Under the pieces are notes generated by a model that saw only the letters and a list, made by a program, of their open reading frames with translations, was not told the origin of the DNA and searched no databases. Position numbers and translations under genes: made by a program. A stretch of DNA of 17,870 nt from Zancudomyces culisetae (Eukaryota; Kickxellomycota; Harpellomycetes; Harpellales; Legeriomycetaceae): positions 1 to 17,870 of the forward strand of contig LSSK01000537.1 in NCBI GenBank assembly GCA_001969505.1. Direction: 5' to 3'. Shown here in pieces: positions 9,083 through 17,133 of this stretch; the first letter of the stretch is position 1; each line of letters starts with the position of its first letter.

Positions 9083-9495
9083 AGATTTGTTTATACTTTT
9101 TTTTTTGTTTTCGTTCTTGTTCTTTTTCTTTGCTTTTGCTTTTGTGAAGTTCATTTTCTGGTTTAGGCAATATTTGTTAGAGCTAAATAATCTGTCGATT
9201 TAGAAATCGATTATAATTTACAACCATATTGAAGGAAAAAAAAATTTTTTTTTTTCCATAAAAATTCCCGATGATTACAATGGTATAATTTGGCAAGTAT
9301 AAAGAAAAAGAAAAAGTTTATAGAAAAGGGTTTGAATTAGAGAAATAGAATTGGACATTTAGAATAAAGAATAGAGAAAAGGAGGATAAAGAAAAAAGAA
9401 AAAGAAAGGATTTAATCGCTGTACAAATATCATATACAAAGGAACAAAAAAAAAAGAAAGGGGTGACAACATAAATACGCTTGTAAATAGATAAA
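9083..9495. other. Spacer: SRC1-like 3' UTR and SOF1 promoter and leader
   Basis: 413 bases with no gene. The left end has a T tract (about 9098-9107) followed by T-rich sequence, suited to 3'-end formation of the SRC1-like transcript. In the middle are an inverted repeat at 9195-9210 and an A9T11 palindrome at 9234-9257. The right part, about 9299-9412, is almost entirely purine on the plus strand and leads to the SOF1 start. Confidence 0.55.
9195..9257. promoter_or_regulatory. Palindrome pair in the SOF1 promoter, RRPE-like A/T tract
   Basis: TCGATTT-AG-AAATCGA (9195-9210) is a perfect 7-base inverted repeat. GG-A9-T11-CC (9234-9257) is a near-perfect palindrome containing AAAAATTTTT, the core shared with the ribosomal RNA processing element of yeast ribosome-biogenesis promoters. 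That fits a SOF1 promoter, but A/T tracts are common here and no PAC (GATGAG) partner site was found. Regulatory function is inferred. Confidence 0.35.
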
Positions 9496-10860
9496 ATGAA
9501 AGTAAAAGTAATAAGCAAAAGCAGCAACGACGAAGTGAGAGAGCGGGTGGGAGATATCCAGAAAGTGCGACGAAATGTAGATCCACAACTACATAAGTTT
9601 GAGAAGGCACGCGAGTACGTGCGCACTATGCGGGCAGTGAAGTTGGAAAAGATGTTTGCTAAACCATTCTTGGCCAGTCTTGGGGACGGGCACCTGGACG
9701 GGGTATATGTGTTGAGCAAGGACAAGTTGGGCCGGAATATAGATCGGGCGCTTAGCGGTAGTGGTGATGGGAGTATCAAGAGCTGGTCGTTAAGCAACCA
9801 GGCAGAAGAATACCGGATAGAACGGGCACATTCAGGAATGATAGGGGGAATAGTTGTGGTGGACGAGAGCAAAATGTTGAGCTGCAGTGGGGTGGATAGC
9901 AAAATCAAGCTGTGGAAAAACGAGGGCGAGAAAGTGATACGGCAGGAAGAGAGATACTATGCTAGCGAAAATGGTGAGGGACACATGAGTATTGACACAC
10001 ATGCAAATGGCAAGCAGTTTGCCAGTTGTAACAGCAAGATATACATATACGATGTGAACAGGTCGAAGCCCGTGTCTAGTATTCGACACAATGAGAGCGG
10101 TGAAGGCACAATTACACGGGTGAAGTTCAATATGAGTGAAGCCAATGTGCTAGGTAGTTGTGCAAGCTCGGACCGCAGTATTACACTATACGACATCCGA
10201 ACAAACATGGCAGTGGTCAAGATCACAATGGCGCTGAAGGCCAATGCAATGAGCTGGAATCCAATGGAGCCATTTACGTTTGCAGTGGGCAGCGAAGATC
10301 ACAATGCGTATATTTTTGATATGCGTAACACAAAACACAGCAAAAACGTGTTGAAGGATCATGTAGGGTCAGTGCTGGACATCGACTATGCGCCAACTGG
10401 CCGCGAGCTAGTCACTGCCAGCTACGACAAAACAGTCCGCATCTTTTCCACATCAACCGGACACAGCCGCGATATGTACCACTCCAAACGTATGCAGCAC
10501 GTCTTTGCCGCCATGTTTTCGCTGGATTCCCGATACATCCTCTCAGGCAGCGACGATGGCAACGTACGGCTTTGGCGTTCCCACGCCTCCGACCGTGCAG
10601 ACTCGGCTGTCTCTTACCGCCAACGCTCGGCTCTCGAGTACTCCCAGGCACTGCGCTCCAAATACTCGCACCTGCCTGAAATCAGCCGTATTGCTAAACA
10701 ACACCCAACTGCCATTCCCAAATATATCCGCTCTGCCAGATCCCTCAAACAAACTATTCTTGAATCTCAAAAACGCAAGCAGGAAAATGTTGCAAAACAT
10801 TCTAAAGACTTTTCCTTTAAAAATGAACGTGAAAAACATATTATCAAGAACACTTTTTAA
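9496..10860 (+). CDS. SOF1: SOF1/DCAF13, WD40 protein of the SSU processome
   Basis: 454 residues; yeast Sof1 is 489 and human DCAF13 about 445. Sof1 is a U3 snoRNP/SSU processome component needed for 18S pre-rRNA processing in the nucleolus. The N-terminus has the family signature NVDPQLHKFEKAREYVRTMR...KLEKMFAKPFLASLGDGHLDGVY, then a WD40 propeller (about 60-360) with repeats such as LSGSGDGSIKSWSL, LSCSGVDSKIKLWK, ANAMSWNPMEPF, SEDHNAYIFDMRN, DHVGSVLDIDYAPTGRELV and SGSDDGNVRLWRS. The C-terminal Sof1-like domain follows W360 (YRQRSALEYSQALRSKYSHLPEISRI...) and ends in a Lys-rich tail. Intact, no intron, start in an A-rich context. From about residue 298 the gene changes from purine-ending codons and AGY serine to pyrimidine-ending codons and TCN serine, although the protein stays conserved across the switch. 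It converges with PEX14, stops 65 bases apart. Confidence 0.97.
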   Translation: MKVKVISKSSNDEVRERVGDIQKVRRNVDPQLHKFEKAREYVRTMRAVKLEKMFAKPFLASLGDGHLDGVYVLSKDKLGRNIDRALSGSGDGSIKSWSLSNQAEEYRIERAHSGMIGGIVVVDESKMLSCSGVDSKIKLWKNEGEKVIRQEERYYASENGEGHMSIDTHANGKQFASCNSKIYIYDVNRSKPVSSIRHNESGEGTITRVKFNMSEANVLGSCASSDRSITLYDIRTNMAVVKITMALKANAMSWNPMEPFTFAVGSEDHNAYIFDMRNTKHSKNVLKDHVGSVLDIDYAPTGRELVTASYDKTVRIFSTSTGHSRDMYHSKRMQHVFAAMFSLDSRYILSGSDDGNVRLWRSHASDRADSAVSYRQRSALEYSQALRSKYSHLPEISRIAKQHPTAIPKYIRSARSLKQTILESQKRKQENVAKHSKDFSFKNEREKHIIKNTF

Positions 10861-10925
10861 GCTTTTTTTTTCTCTCCCTCTTTTCTCTTACTAGTATACT
10901 TTATTAATTTGTATTCTTTAACTAA
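10861..10925. terminator. Shared 3' region of convergent SOF1 and PEX14
   Basis: Only 65 bases separate the two facing stop codons. The left half is T/C-rich (T tract at about 10862-10870, then CTCTCCCTCTTTTCTC) and the right half is A/T-rich (ACTTTATTAATTTGTATTCTTTAACTAACTAA). Both transcripts must end within this spacer or overlap in the neighbouring coding region, giving antisense pairing. Termination function is inferred from position. Confidence 0.5.
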
Positions 10926-12101
10926 CTAATTATTTAATTGCCATGCTGGAATCCCACTACTTGTACCCTCATTTTCCTTTTCTTCTTGCTTACTTTCTTC
11001 TTGTTTGCTCTCTTCTTGTTTGCTCTCTTCCTGCTTGATCTCTTCTTGCTTGATCTCTTCTTGTTTGCTCTCTTCCTCTACTCTTTCCCTCTCCTTTCCA
11101 TTGCTTGGTACCAGCTCTGGCCCTGCTACTGTTCCACTTGATCCCACTGGTGTTATCGTTGGCTGCAGTACTTGCGATGGTATCGGCATCGGCATTGCCA
11201 TCGGTGACGGTGATGGCGATGGTGACTGTTGCGTAGATGATGGTGGAACCCGCTTGCTCAACATCAGTACCTTCAAGCTACGGATTTCCGACTGCAGATC
11301 TGAAATCTTGTTGTTGGTTTTTCCGCTATGCTCCTTCATCTTACCTTCAATCAAATCGGGAATACTTTTCTCTAACATCCTTTCAAACTCTTGTCGCTCT
11401 TTTTCATACATTTCCCTATCCTTTTCTCCCTCTGTAGCCTTGTTGGCAACCTGTCCGATAAGTTCCTGCTTTATCTCATCCATTTGTCCCTTTGTATTAC
11501 TTTGCACATCTTCTATCTTGTGCTCAAGCTTCTCAATTCGTTCTATCAACTGCCCTGTCAATCGATTATTTTCTCGAATAAGTTCCTCCCGCTCCTCTTG
11601 CTTAACCCTGCGGCTGTATAAATATGGTATTAGCAATCGCTTTATTATCAGCTCGTATATTCCATACCCTAACCCTCCTGCCATTACCGCTGCTATGAAA
11701 TAATCCTTCCACGAGTATTGTGGCCGTGGTGGCGCAATTGGTTTGATCCCAACTGGCATAGTACTGCCATACTGGTTATGGTAACGCGCTTGTTGTTGTT
11801 GTTGTTGTCCTCCACTACCCCCCACACCCACTAGTGCTCCTCCATTATCCTGTTGACTCAAAGTACCATCATTGCCTGCATTTACATTTACAATACTCCC
11901 ATCACTGCCAATAGCACTGCTATCATTTGCGCTTGGTGTGATGACTTTGGATCGTTTCAATGCTTCGTCAATTTCTACACTGCTTAGCCCTTTAGTTTCC
12001 AAAAACGAAATCTGTTTGGCCAGCGAGGCTGTTTGTACTTTGGGATCCACAAGGAATCGTACTGCTGAATCTACTATATCTTGTCGAACGGTCTGACTCA
12101 T
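10926..12101 (-). CDS. PEX14: Peroxin 14, peroxisomal import docking protein
   Basis: 391 residues, typical for fungal Pex14. Pex14 forms the docking complex at the peroxisomal membrane and binds the cargo receptors Pex5 and Pex7 and the SH3 protein Pex13. The N-terminal receptor-binding domain (about 5-50) shows VRQDIVDSAVRFLVDPKV...KQISFLETKGLSSVEIDEALKR. A Gly/Gln-rich linker with a Q6 run follows. APPRPQYSWKDYF (about 121-135), with a Pro-rich stretch, leads into the hydrophobic segment FIAAVMAGGLGYGIYELIIK (135-154). Then comes a long coiled coil (about 165-285), a Ser-Pro-rich stretch (QSPSPSPSPMAMPMP), six charged (S/I)KQEE pentads and a C-terminal IPAWQLNN. The gene is complete, on the minus strand, with ATG in context AATGAAATG. 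Its coding strand uses purine-ending codons and AGY serine, unlike the facing 3' part of SOF1. Alternative identities are unlikely. Confidence 0.95.
   Translation of the reverse strand: MSQTVRQDIVDSAVRFLVDPKVQTASLAKQISFLETKGLSSVEIDEALKRSKVITPSANDSSAIGSDGSIVNVNAGNDGTLSQQDNGGALVGVGGSGGQQQQQQARYHNQYGSTMPVGIKPIAPPRPQYSWKDYFIAAVMAGGLGYGIYELIIKRLLIPYLYSRRVKQEEREELIRENNRLTGQLIERIEKLEHKIEDVQSNTKGQMDEIKQELIGQVANKATEGEKDREMYEKERQEFERMLEKSIPDLIEGKMKEHSGKTNNKISDLQSEIRSLKVLMLSKRVPPSSTQQSPSPSPSPMAMPMPIPSQVLQPTITPVGSSGTVAGPELVPSNGKERERVEEESKQEEIKQEEIKQEESKQEESKQEESKQEEKENEGTSSGIPAWQLNN
10980..11070 (-). repeat. 15-base tandem repeats in the PEX14 tail
   Basis: Six imperfect 15-base units (plus-strand form CTCTTCTTGTTTGCT) encode the pentads SKQEE, IKQEE, IKQEE, SKQEE, SKQEE, SKQEE near the Pex14 C-terminus. 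The units differ mainly at synonymous sites and at the Ser/Ile codon, so the array is partly diverged. Confidence 0.9.
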
Positions 12102-14072
12102 TTCATTATCTTTTCTTTTTTTATCTTGTCGCTATGATGGTTCGCTACAGATTAGAATCTGGAAAAAAAAAGATTAAAAACGCAAAGTAACCAAGTTGTG
12201 TCAGGCTGCAACCGTTGATGCTTTTTGTTGATAGAAAAGTCGTTCAATTTTTTGTACAAAATATCTATTTTCCCTTTTTGTTCCTCAAAGAAGGTTCATT
12301 GCCTTTTATTTTATTATCGTATCTTTTGCGCTTTATAAAATGGTTAGACCATTTTAATTTCAATGGTTTTATTACGAGTTTTTTTTCTAATTACTCACTG
12401 CCAACCACCCATACTTTTCCTCTGCTTCCTCTCCCCCCCCTTCCCCACCTCACCTCCCCCCTTTTTTTTTCCTGCGGTTTTATTGTTAGACCTAGCAAGC
12501 ATTTGAAAAAACTGGTTTTTTTTTTCAGAGTTCAAATATAAAATTGTTTAATTGTTTATCTAATTGGTTTGATAATCACATTTTCACCTTTTTTTTACTG
12601 GAAACTTTTACAGGACCTTTACTCCAAGCTTTTTGCATTAGTTTTCTCAACGTGATTTTTAATTGTGGTTTTACTCGTTTTTTGTTGGCTGATTTCTTTG
12701 CCTTGTAATCACTTGCACAAAAAATAAAAATAAGAATATAAACAATCGTGTTTTATGTCTTATGCACATGAAACATCAATTTTTTTTTAATTCTAGAATA
12801 GGATAGTATCAAGGTTAAAATAATCGTCCTGCTACTGATTATTATTCAATACAAATTAATACAGAGTAGAAATGTTCTCAACAATAAACAAAAGAAAAAA
12901 ATAGCTAGATGAGCACTAATATTGACCTTGCTAACCAAAATAGTGTGTAATACCGAGGATCAGGTGATTCGCATCACTAAGCTCATTCTCTTCCCCCGCT
13001 TTAGAGTTTTTGATATAACTTGCCCTCAATTTATTATGTTATTGGAATGAAGCCACTGTGGTTCTCACTGAACCTATCTGATCATTAATTCAAAAAAAAA
13101 AGAGAACATTATGTAGATTATGTTTGTAAATATACGCTGATCCGCAATCAAAGTTACATTATTGCCATAGATCAAGCTAGTTTTGAGCTTGAATATATGT
13201 ATACATGTAAATGCCTCTCTCCCTCTCCCTCTCCCTCTCCCTCTCCCTCTCCCTCTCCCTCTCCCTCCCCTTTACTACCCATCAAACATGTATTCACTTT
13301 CGTGCTGCAATTTCCGGTACATTAGAACCTACTTGTCCACTATTTACACTACCTTTTATTTTTCTGATTTTTCTCTTTGTTTTAGTTTGACTTTATCAAC
13401 ATATAAATACATAAGAATTTCTTTATACATTTAAATACTGACGAAAATGTATGACTGAACAGTTCGCCTCACTCTGCTCGTGTATAACTATAGTTTTAAT
13501 CGAATTCCTGACGTTTTAACTCCATGCACACACATGATATTGCTGTACCCATCCCTCCCCATCTCCTTTACCTTGCTTTTTCCTTCAACACCACCATTTC
13601 AAATACCAAAGCTGGTGCCTATCTACTTTGCTTATTTAGTTATGAATCATAAAATAAGGGCTATTTGTTACCCCCCCCCCCTAACCATCACCGCCACTGA
13701 TATTTATAGTAAATAAATATGTAATAAACGTGATTTGGTTTGATTTGGCAATTACTTGATGCCTATCTTCCCGCTTATACTTCTTTTAAAAAGTAAGCTG
13801 TGTCTATTTATTACTAGACAAAACCATCTGACCCGAATTATAACCAAATTAAAAAAAAAGCATAAAAACAAAGATATGTCATCAAAAAACAAAACAGAAC
13901 AAAACAACAAATCGATCAAAAATATTTACTCTACCATTCCAATTTCTTTTCAACCCACAATTACGTATTAACTATATTATTTTATTTTATTTTGGTACTT
14001 TCGGTCTAAAACCAACACATAATTATTCATTCAAATTGTAGCAATAGCTACTACTACTGCTACTACTACCTA
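12102..14072. other. Large gene-poor, pyrimidine-rich spacer
   Basis: 1.97 kb between the 5' end of PEX14 and the 3' end of TOM22. It must include the PEX14 promoter and the TOM22 3' UTR. I find no credible protein gene, tRNA or known structural RNA. The plus strand is notably C/T-rich from about 12290 to 12480 (with runs of C at 12431-12438 and of T at 12462-12470) and again from 13210 to 13690, including the CCCTCT array and a C11 tract at 13671-13681. The stretch from 13840 to 13930 is A-rich. A TAC/CTA trinucleotide run at about 14050-14070 directly follows the TOM22 stop. Short open frames here are repeat-driven. Confidence 0.55.
13214..13270. repeat. CCCTCT hexamer array with G-quadruplex potential
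   Basis: Seven perfect CCCTCT units (13221-13262), a diverged CCTCTCT start and a CCCTCCCC end. The minus strand therefore has nine G3-or-longer runs, mostly spaced by AGA, which satisfies the G3N(1-7) quadruplex rule twice over. The purine strand is also a mirror repeat, suited to triplex (H-DNA). It lies in noncoding DNA. Confidence 0.93.
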
Positions 14073-14492
14073 TTACTGTTGTCCTTGTTGTTGTTGTTGC
14101 AATTGCTGTTGTTGCTGTTGAAGCATCTCCTGTTCCTTTTCGTATTGCACCATAACTTGCTCCTTGTCGGCCTCCAACGCCAGAGGGAAAACTACTAGCA
14201 ACGCTGCGGTCGAAACAACCCAAGCCAATTGTCCTGAATAGTACATGATGTTACTTAGCACACTACTGGTGGTTCCGACAAAGGATTGGAGCTTGGTTCG
14301 TGTGGAGTATGGAATTGCATCTTGGAGCGCAATGATCCGATCAACTAGGGATTCGTTGGCAGTGTCAATATCATCGTATTCATCATCGATATCATACTCG
14401 TCATTGTCGTACTGGCTCTCTGTTTCGTCATTGTCGGTGATGTATTCTGGATCGGTTTCGTAATCATCCTCAAGTTCTCTGATTTTCACCAT
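14073..14492 (-). CDS. TOM22: TOM22, central receptor of the mitochondrial import pore
   Basis: 139 residues; Tom22 of yeasts is about 150. It is a tail-oriented outer-membrane subunit of the TOM complex that binds presequences and organises Tom40. The cytosolic part (1-45) is highly acidic with many Asp/Glu/Tyr, the usual presequence-binding patch. The family core follows: ESLVDRIIALQDAIPYSTRT (47-66), then GTTSSVLSNIMYYSGQLAWV leading into a membrane segment at about 86-106 (GQLAWVVSTAALLVVFPLAL) with the conserved Pro at 103. The intermembrane-space tail (107-139) is ADKEQ-like and ends in a Gln-rich stretch (Q6-L-Q5-G-QQ), which is unusual. The stop TAA is followed directly by an in-frame TAG. 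On the minus strand, a T-tract-TACAG at about 14581-14592 upstream of the ATG could be the end of a 5' UTR intron. The frame is closed upstream, so the start is firm. Confidence 0.93.
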   Translation of the reverse strand: MVKIRELEDDYETDPEYITDNDETESQYDNDEYDIDDEYDDIDTANESLVDRIIALQDAIPYSTRTKLQSFVGTTSSVLSNIMYYSGQLAWVVSTAALLVVFPLALEADKEQVMVQYEKEQEMLQQQQQQLQQQQQGQQ

Positions 14493-15504
14493 TTTGTATT
14501 TTTTATAGTATATTTATCTGTCTATATTTACTATGGAATATTTATTATATATTATTTTTACTGCCCACACTTGATTGATCTGTAAAAAAAAAATAATATG
14601 TTAATTTACAAGTAAAAGATTATCTTTTTTTAGTGGAGTGAATAAAGAGTAAGGGGAGTACCGTTTTTTTTTAATTCTTTGATTTGGGAACCTAATCAAT
14701 CTTTCGAATATTTATGGTGCTTCTATAACGGAGCAAATAAGAATTCAGAAAAAAAAATTTTTTCTTCAAACCAGCTATTTCCTCCTCCCCCTCTCCCAAG
14801 AAATAAATACAGCATAATCGAGGAATAGGCAGCAACTTTTGTGAAAAAAAGTTACTAACTAGCGGATATCATTACCGATTTCGCTTCTGATTTTGTTTTG
14901 GCCATGCTCATAAGCCTCAGAAAAACTATATGATTGGCATAAAATTTTCCAATAATATATCCTATCTTCGATCCTGCACTCACTCACTCACTCAATCACT
15001 CACTGACTAGTTCTACGAGGAGCACTCGCGTTTTCTTTCTTTTATATCATCACTGTTTTAGAATAATATTCTTGGCAAAAATTATCTAATACCTGTTGGT
15101 TAGTGTGGCTTTTTTTGTTGGTAATACTTTCTTTACTGAAAATGTGTGTTTACTTTTTGGTTAACAATAATAGAGAATACTAGACAAAAAAAGTGCGACT
15201 AGTCAAATACATAGATAACTTTTTGAATTCTCTATATTTACAATTGATTCTATGGAAAAATAAAACACATCGATCCATCTTCGATCTGTAATACACACTA
15301 ATATTACACAAGAATACTATCTTTACGATACCCCGTCGCTAGGTATAACTTTCTCATCATCCTTGTACCTTTGCTCGATATTTAGATTCGCTTTTTCTTG
15401 AAAAAGAAAAACTGTTTTCATGCGGTATCGGCTACGTCAATACAATCAATGCACCACAATTACTACGCCATAAAAAGCAGGGAATAGAGACCACGCTTAC
15501 AAAA
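14493..15504. other. Spacer: TOM22 promoter and zinc-finger gene 3' UTR
   Basis: About 1 kb with no gene. Features seen: A/T tracts near 14583 and 14624; a CACT/ACTC tetranucleotide run at 14978-15007; and a short region 15326-15430 whose ends pair (CGATACC with GGTATCG) around an internal CTTTTT-CTTG-AAAAAG hairpin at about 15390-15405. None matches an RNA gene that I know. Confidence 0.5.
14978..15007. repeat. CACT tetranucleotide microsatellite
   Basis: CACTCACTCACTCACTCAATCACTCACTGACT; about seven CACT units, with a point change and a single-base slip, in the spacer upstream of TOM22. Confidence 0.85.
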
Positions 15505-17133
15505 TCACATGTAATAATCTAGTGATAGCCGCACCTTTTTCCGGTTAATATCACATTCATCCTCTAATGCGATCAGGGTTTTGTCCTTCAACACTAAAAT
15601 TGGCGAAGCAAAAATGTCTCGCTGTTGATAACTACTGTCATGAGCAAATGTTGTTGGTGTTGTGTTTCCGTTTGTCTTGGTTGAAATGAATGTGTTTTTA
15701 GGGGTGCTTATCGGTTCAGGAAAAAAATACATGTCGAAATTCCCACAAGTTTCGTTGGGTAAACTACTAGAATCCTTTGGCGGGCTGCGACCTGGCGTAG
15801 CGAACTCGTTTACAGTGAGTTTTCTAGGCGGTGTGGTGTTTGTACTGGTGACCTTACCAGTCTCGCTACTGGTATGCATACTGCGAATATGGCTAGAATT
15901 GCTATCATCCTTGATGTTTTTGTCTAAGGTATCGTTGTCGGTTTTATCGGATGCGCTTACAATCGGCTCTTCTGGTGTTAAACAGCTTTCGCTTTCGGAT
16001 TTCCTTTTGCGTTTTTCTTCCAGAATCTCTGCGAGTGTTTTTACTTTTATCATTGGTTGTTTTTTGTTTTTCTCGTCTGCTTTCTCAAACCCTGGCTTGC
16101 TTTGCGCGTTAATTGCTGTGTTGGCTATATTATTATTGCCAGCAATACTACTTCTACCAATGCTGGTACTTGTGTCGGTGCTACTCAGAGTGATCGTTGG
16201 ATTAGTTTTTTCAAAATGTTTGGGTGTTGGAATTAAATTGTGTTTTGCTGAAGCCGAGTACTGGCCAAATACAGTTGACTTGTGCAATACTGGAGCGCTT
16301 CCAGCGTTAGGAATATTTCCGTCAGCCATTTTGGCACTAATTCTGTCATTACTATTGTTATTAGTGATACCAGAGGTGGATTCTGGTAAATTGCCGTGAC
16401 TGGTGGCATCAAAGACCTTTTTAGCACTGGTGGAATTTTCAGTATTATTAAAAGCAGATGCAATACTGCCACTTGGTTTAAACATAGAACCCTCCGTAAT
16501 GGGTCCGATGCTGCCAGATACCTTTGGTCTGTTGCTCATCAGTCTCGCTTTCAGTCGGCTTTCAAAAATCTCCATAACGCTTTTATTAGGTTCTAGCACT
16601 GCTGATTTGTTTTCTACATCCAATTCGGATTTGATATTTAGATTGTTGATGTTTGTAACGTTCATCTTGGGGTTAATATTCGATAGCGGGTTTATCACTT
16701 TATCTTTTTGTGCAAATTCTAGTTTTGTACTAGCAATTTTGTTTGTACCAAGACTCCCGCTTAATGATTGTTTATCAAGAGCAGTTTCCGTAGTTGCAGT
16801 TTTTTCTGCAATGGCGATCGGCGCCCCGTTTTGATTTCGTGGGTATATATGCTTATACTCGCATCCAGGATTTAGACATCCTCCATTCTTTTCCCAATAA
16901 CAAAATATATCCCCTTTATTCCTCTTATCTGTAGTTCCAATCGTGTTTGTGGTCCCGTACGCAGAATGTCTACTCTCGCATCCTGGTGTATTGCAAACCC
17001 TGGTAGTTCTCCATTCTTGGCATACTTCTTTACTGGTTTTGGCCTTTTCGTTGTGCCGAAATTGACATAGATTTCCCTTTATACAATTAGAATTCATAAA
17101 AAAATAACAATCCGGTCGGCTATCTATGGGCAT
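15505..17133 (-). CDS. ZC3H11A: ZC3H11A-like triple CCCH zinc-finger protein
   Basis: 542 residues. The N-terminus carries three CCCH fingers in tandem: C9-x7-C17-x5-C23-x3-H27 (CYFFMNSNCIKGNLCQFRH), C38-x8-C47-x4-C52-x3-H56 and C78-x7-C86-x4-C91-x3-H95 (CYWEKNGGCLNPGCEYKH). The DCYFF...KG-x-x-C-x-FRH, VC-x-x-W and CYWE...GC wording is that of the ZC3H11A family (zf-CCCH_3), linked in animals to the TREX mRNA-export complex. A second match is IKVKTLAEILEEKRKRK at 362-378, similar to the conserved KTL-x-EI-x-x-EK motif there. The rest is disordered, rich in Ser, Thr, Asn and Lys, with TPxR/SPP sites (TTPPRKL, TPGRSPPK) that look like proline-directed kinase targets. Expected role: nuclear RNA binding and mRNA export or processing; this is inferred from the family. 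The minus-strand ATG lies in an A-rich context and the frame is intact. Confidence 0.85.
   Translation of the reverse strand: MPIDSRPDCYFFMNSNCIKGNLCQFRHNEKAKTSKEVCQEWRTTRVCNTPGCESRHSAYGTTNTIGTTDKRNKGDIFCYWEKNGGCLNPGCEYKHIYPRNQNGAPIAIAEKTATTETALDKQSLSGSLGTNKIASTKLEFAQKDKVINPLSNINPKMNVTNINNLNIKSELDVENKSAVLEPNKSVMEIFESRLKARLMSNRPKVSGSIGPITEGSMFKPSGSIASAFNNTENSTSAKKVFDATSHGNLPESTSGITNNNSNDRISAKMADGNIPNAGSAPVLHKSTVFGQYSASAKHNLIPTPKHFEKTNPTITLSSTDTSTSIGRSSIAGNNNIANTAINAQSKPGFEKADEKNKKQPMIKVKTLAEILEEKRKRKSESESCLTPEEPIVSASDKTDNDTLDKNIKDDSNSSHIRSMHTSSETGKVTSTNTTPPRKLTVNEFATPGRSPPKDSSSLPNETCGNFDMYFFPEPISTPKNTFISTKTNGNTTPTTFAHDSSYQQRDIFASPILVLKDKTLIALEDECDINRKKVRLSLDYYM

Noticed and set aside
9318-9908. 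Minus-strand open frame of 196 codons
   Set aside because: Runs across the purine-rich SOF1 leader and 5' coding part in antisense; Phe/Ser/Leu-rich, no family resemblance.
11005-11703. Plus-strand open frame of 232 codons
   Set aside because: Antisense to PEX14; its repeats come from the KQEE and Ser-Pro segments of PEX14.
13183-13434. Plus-strand frame with a (Pro-Leu)n run
   Set aside because: Produced entirely by the CCCTCT microsatellite; flanks resemble no protein.
15662-16399. Plus-strand open frame of 245 codons
   Set aside because: Antisense to the zinc-finger gene; hydrophobic because it mirrors Lys/Asn/Ser-rich coding sequence. The sense strand has clear CCCH fingers.
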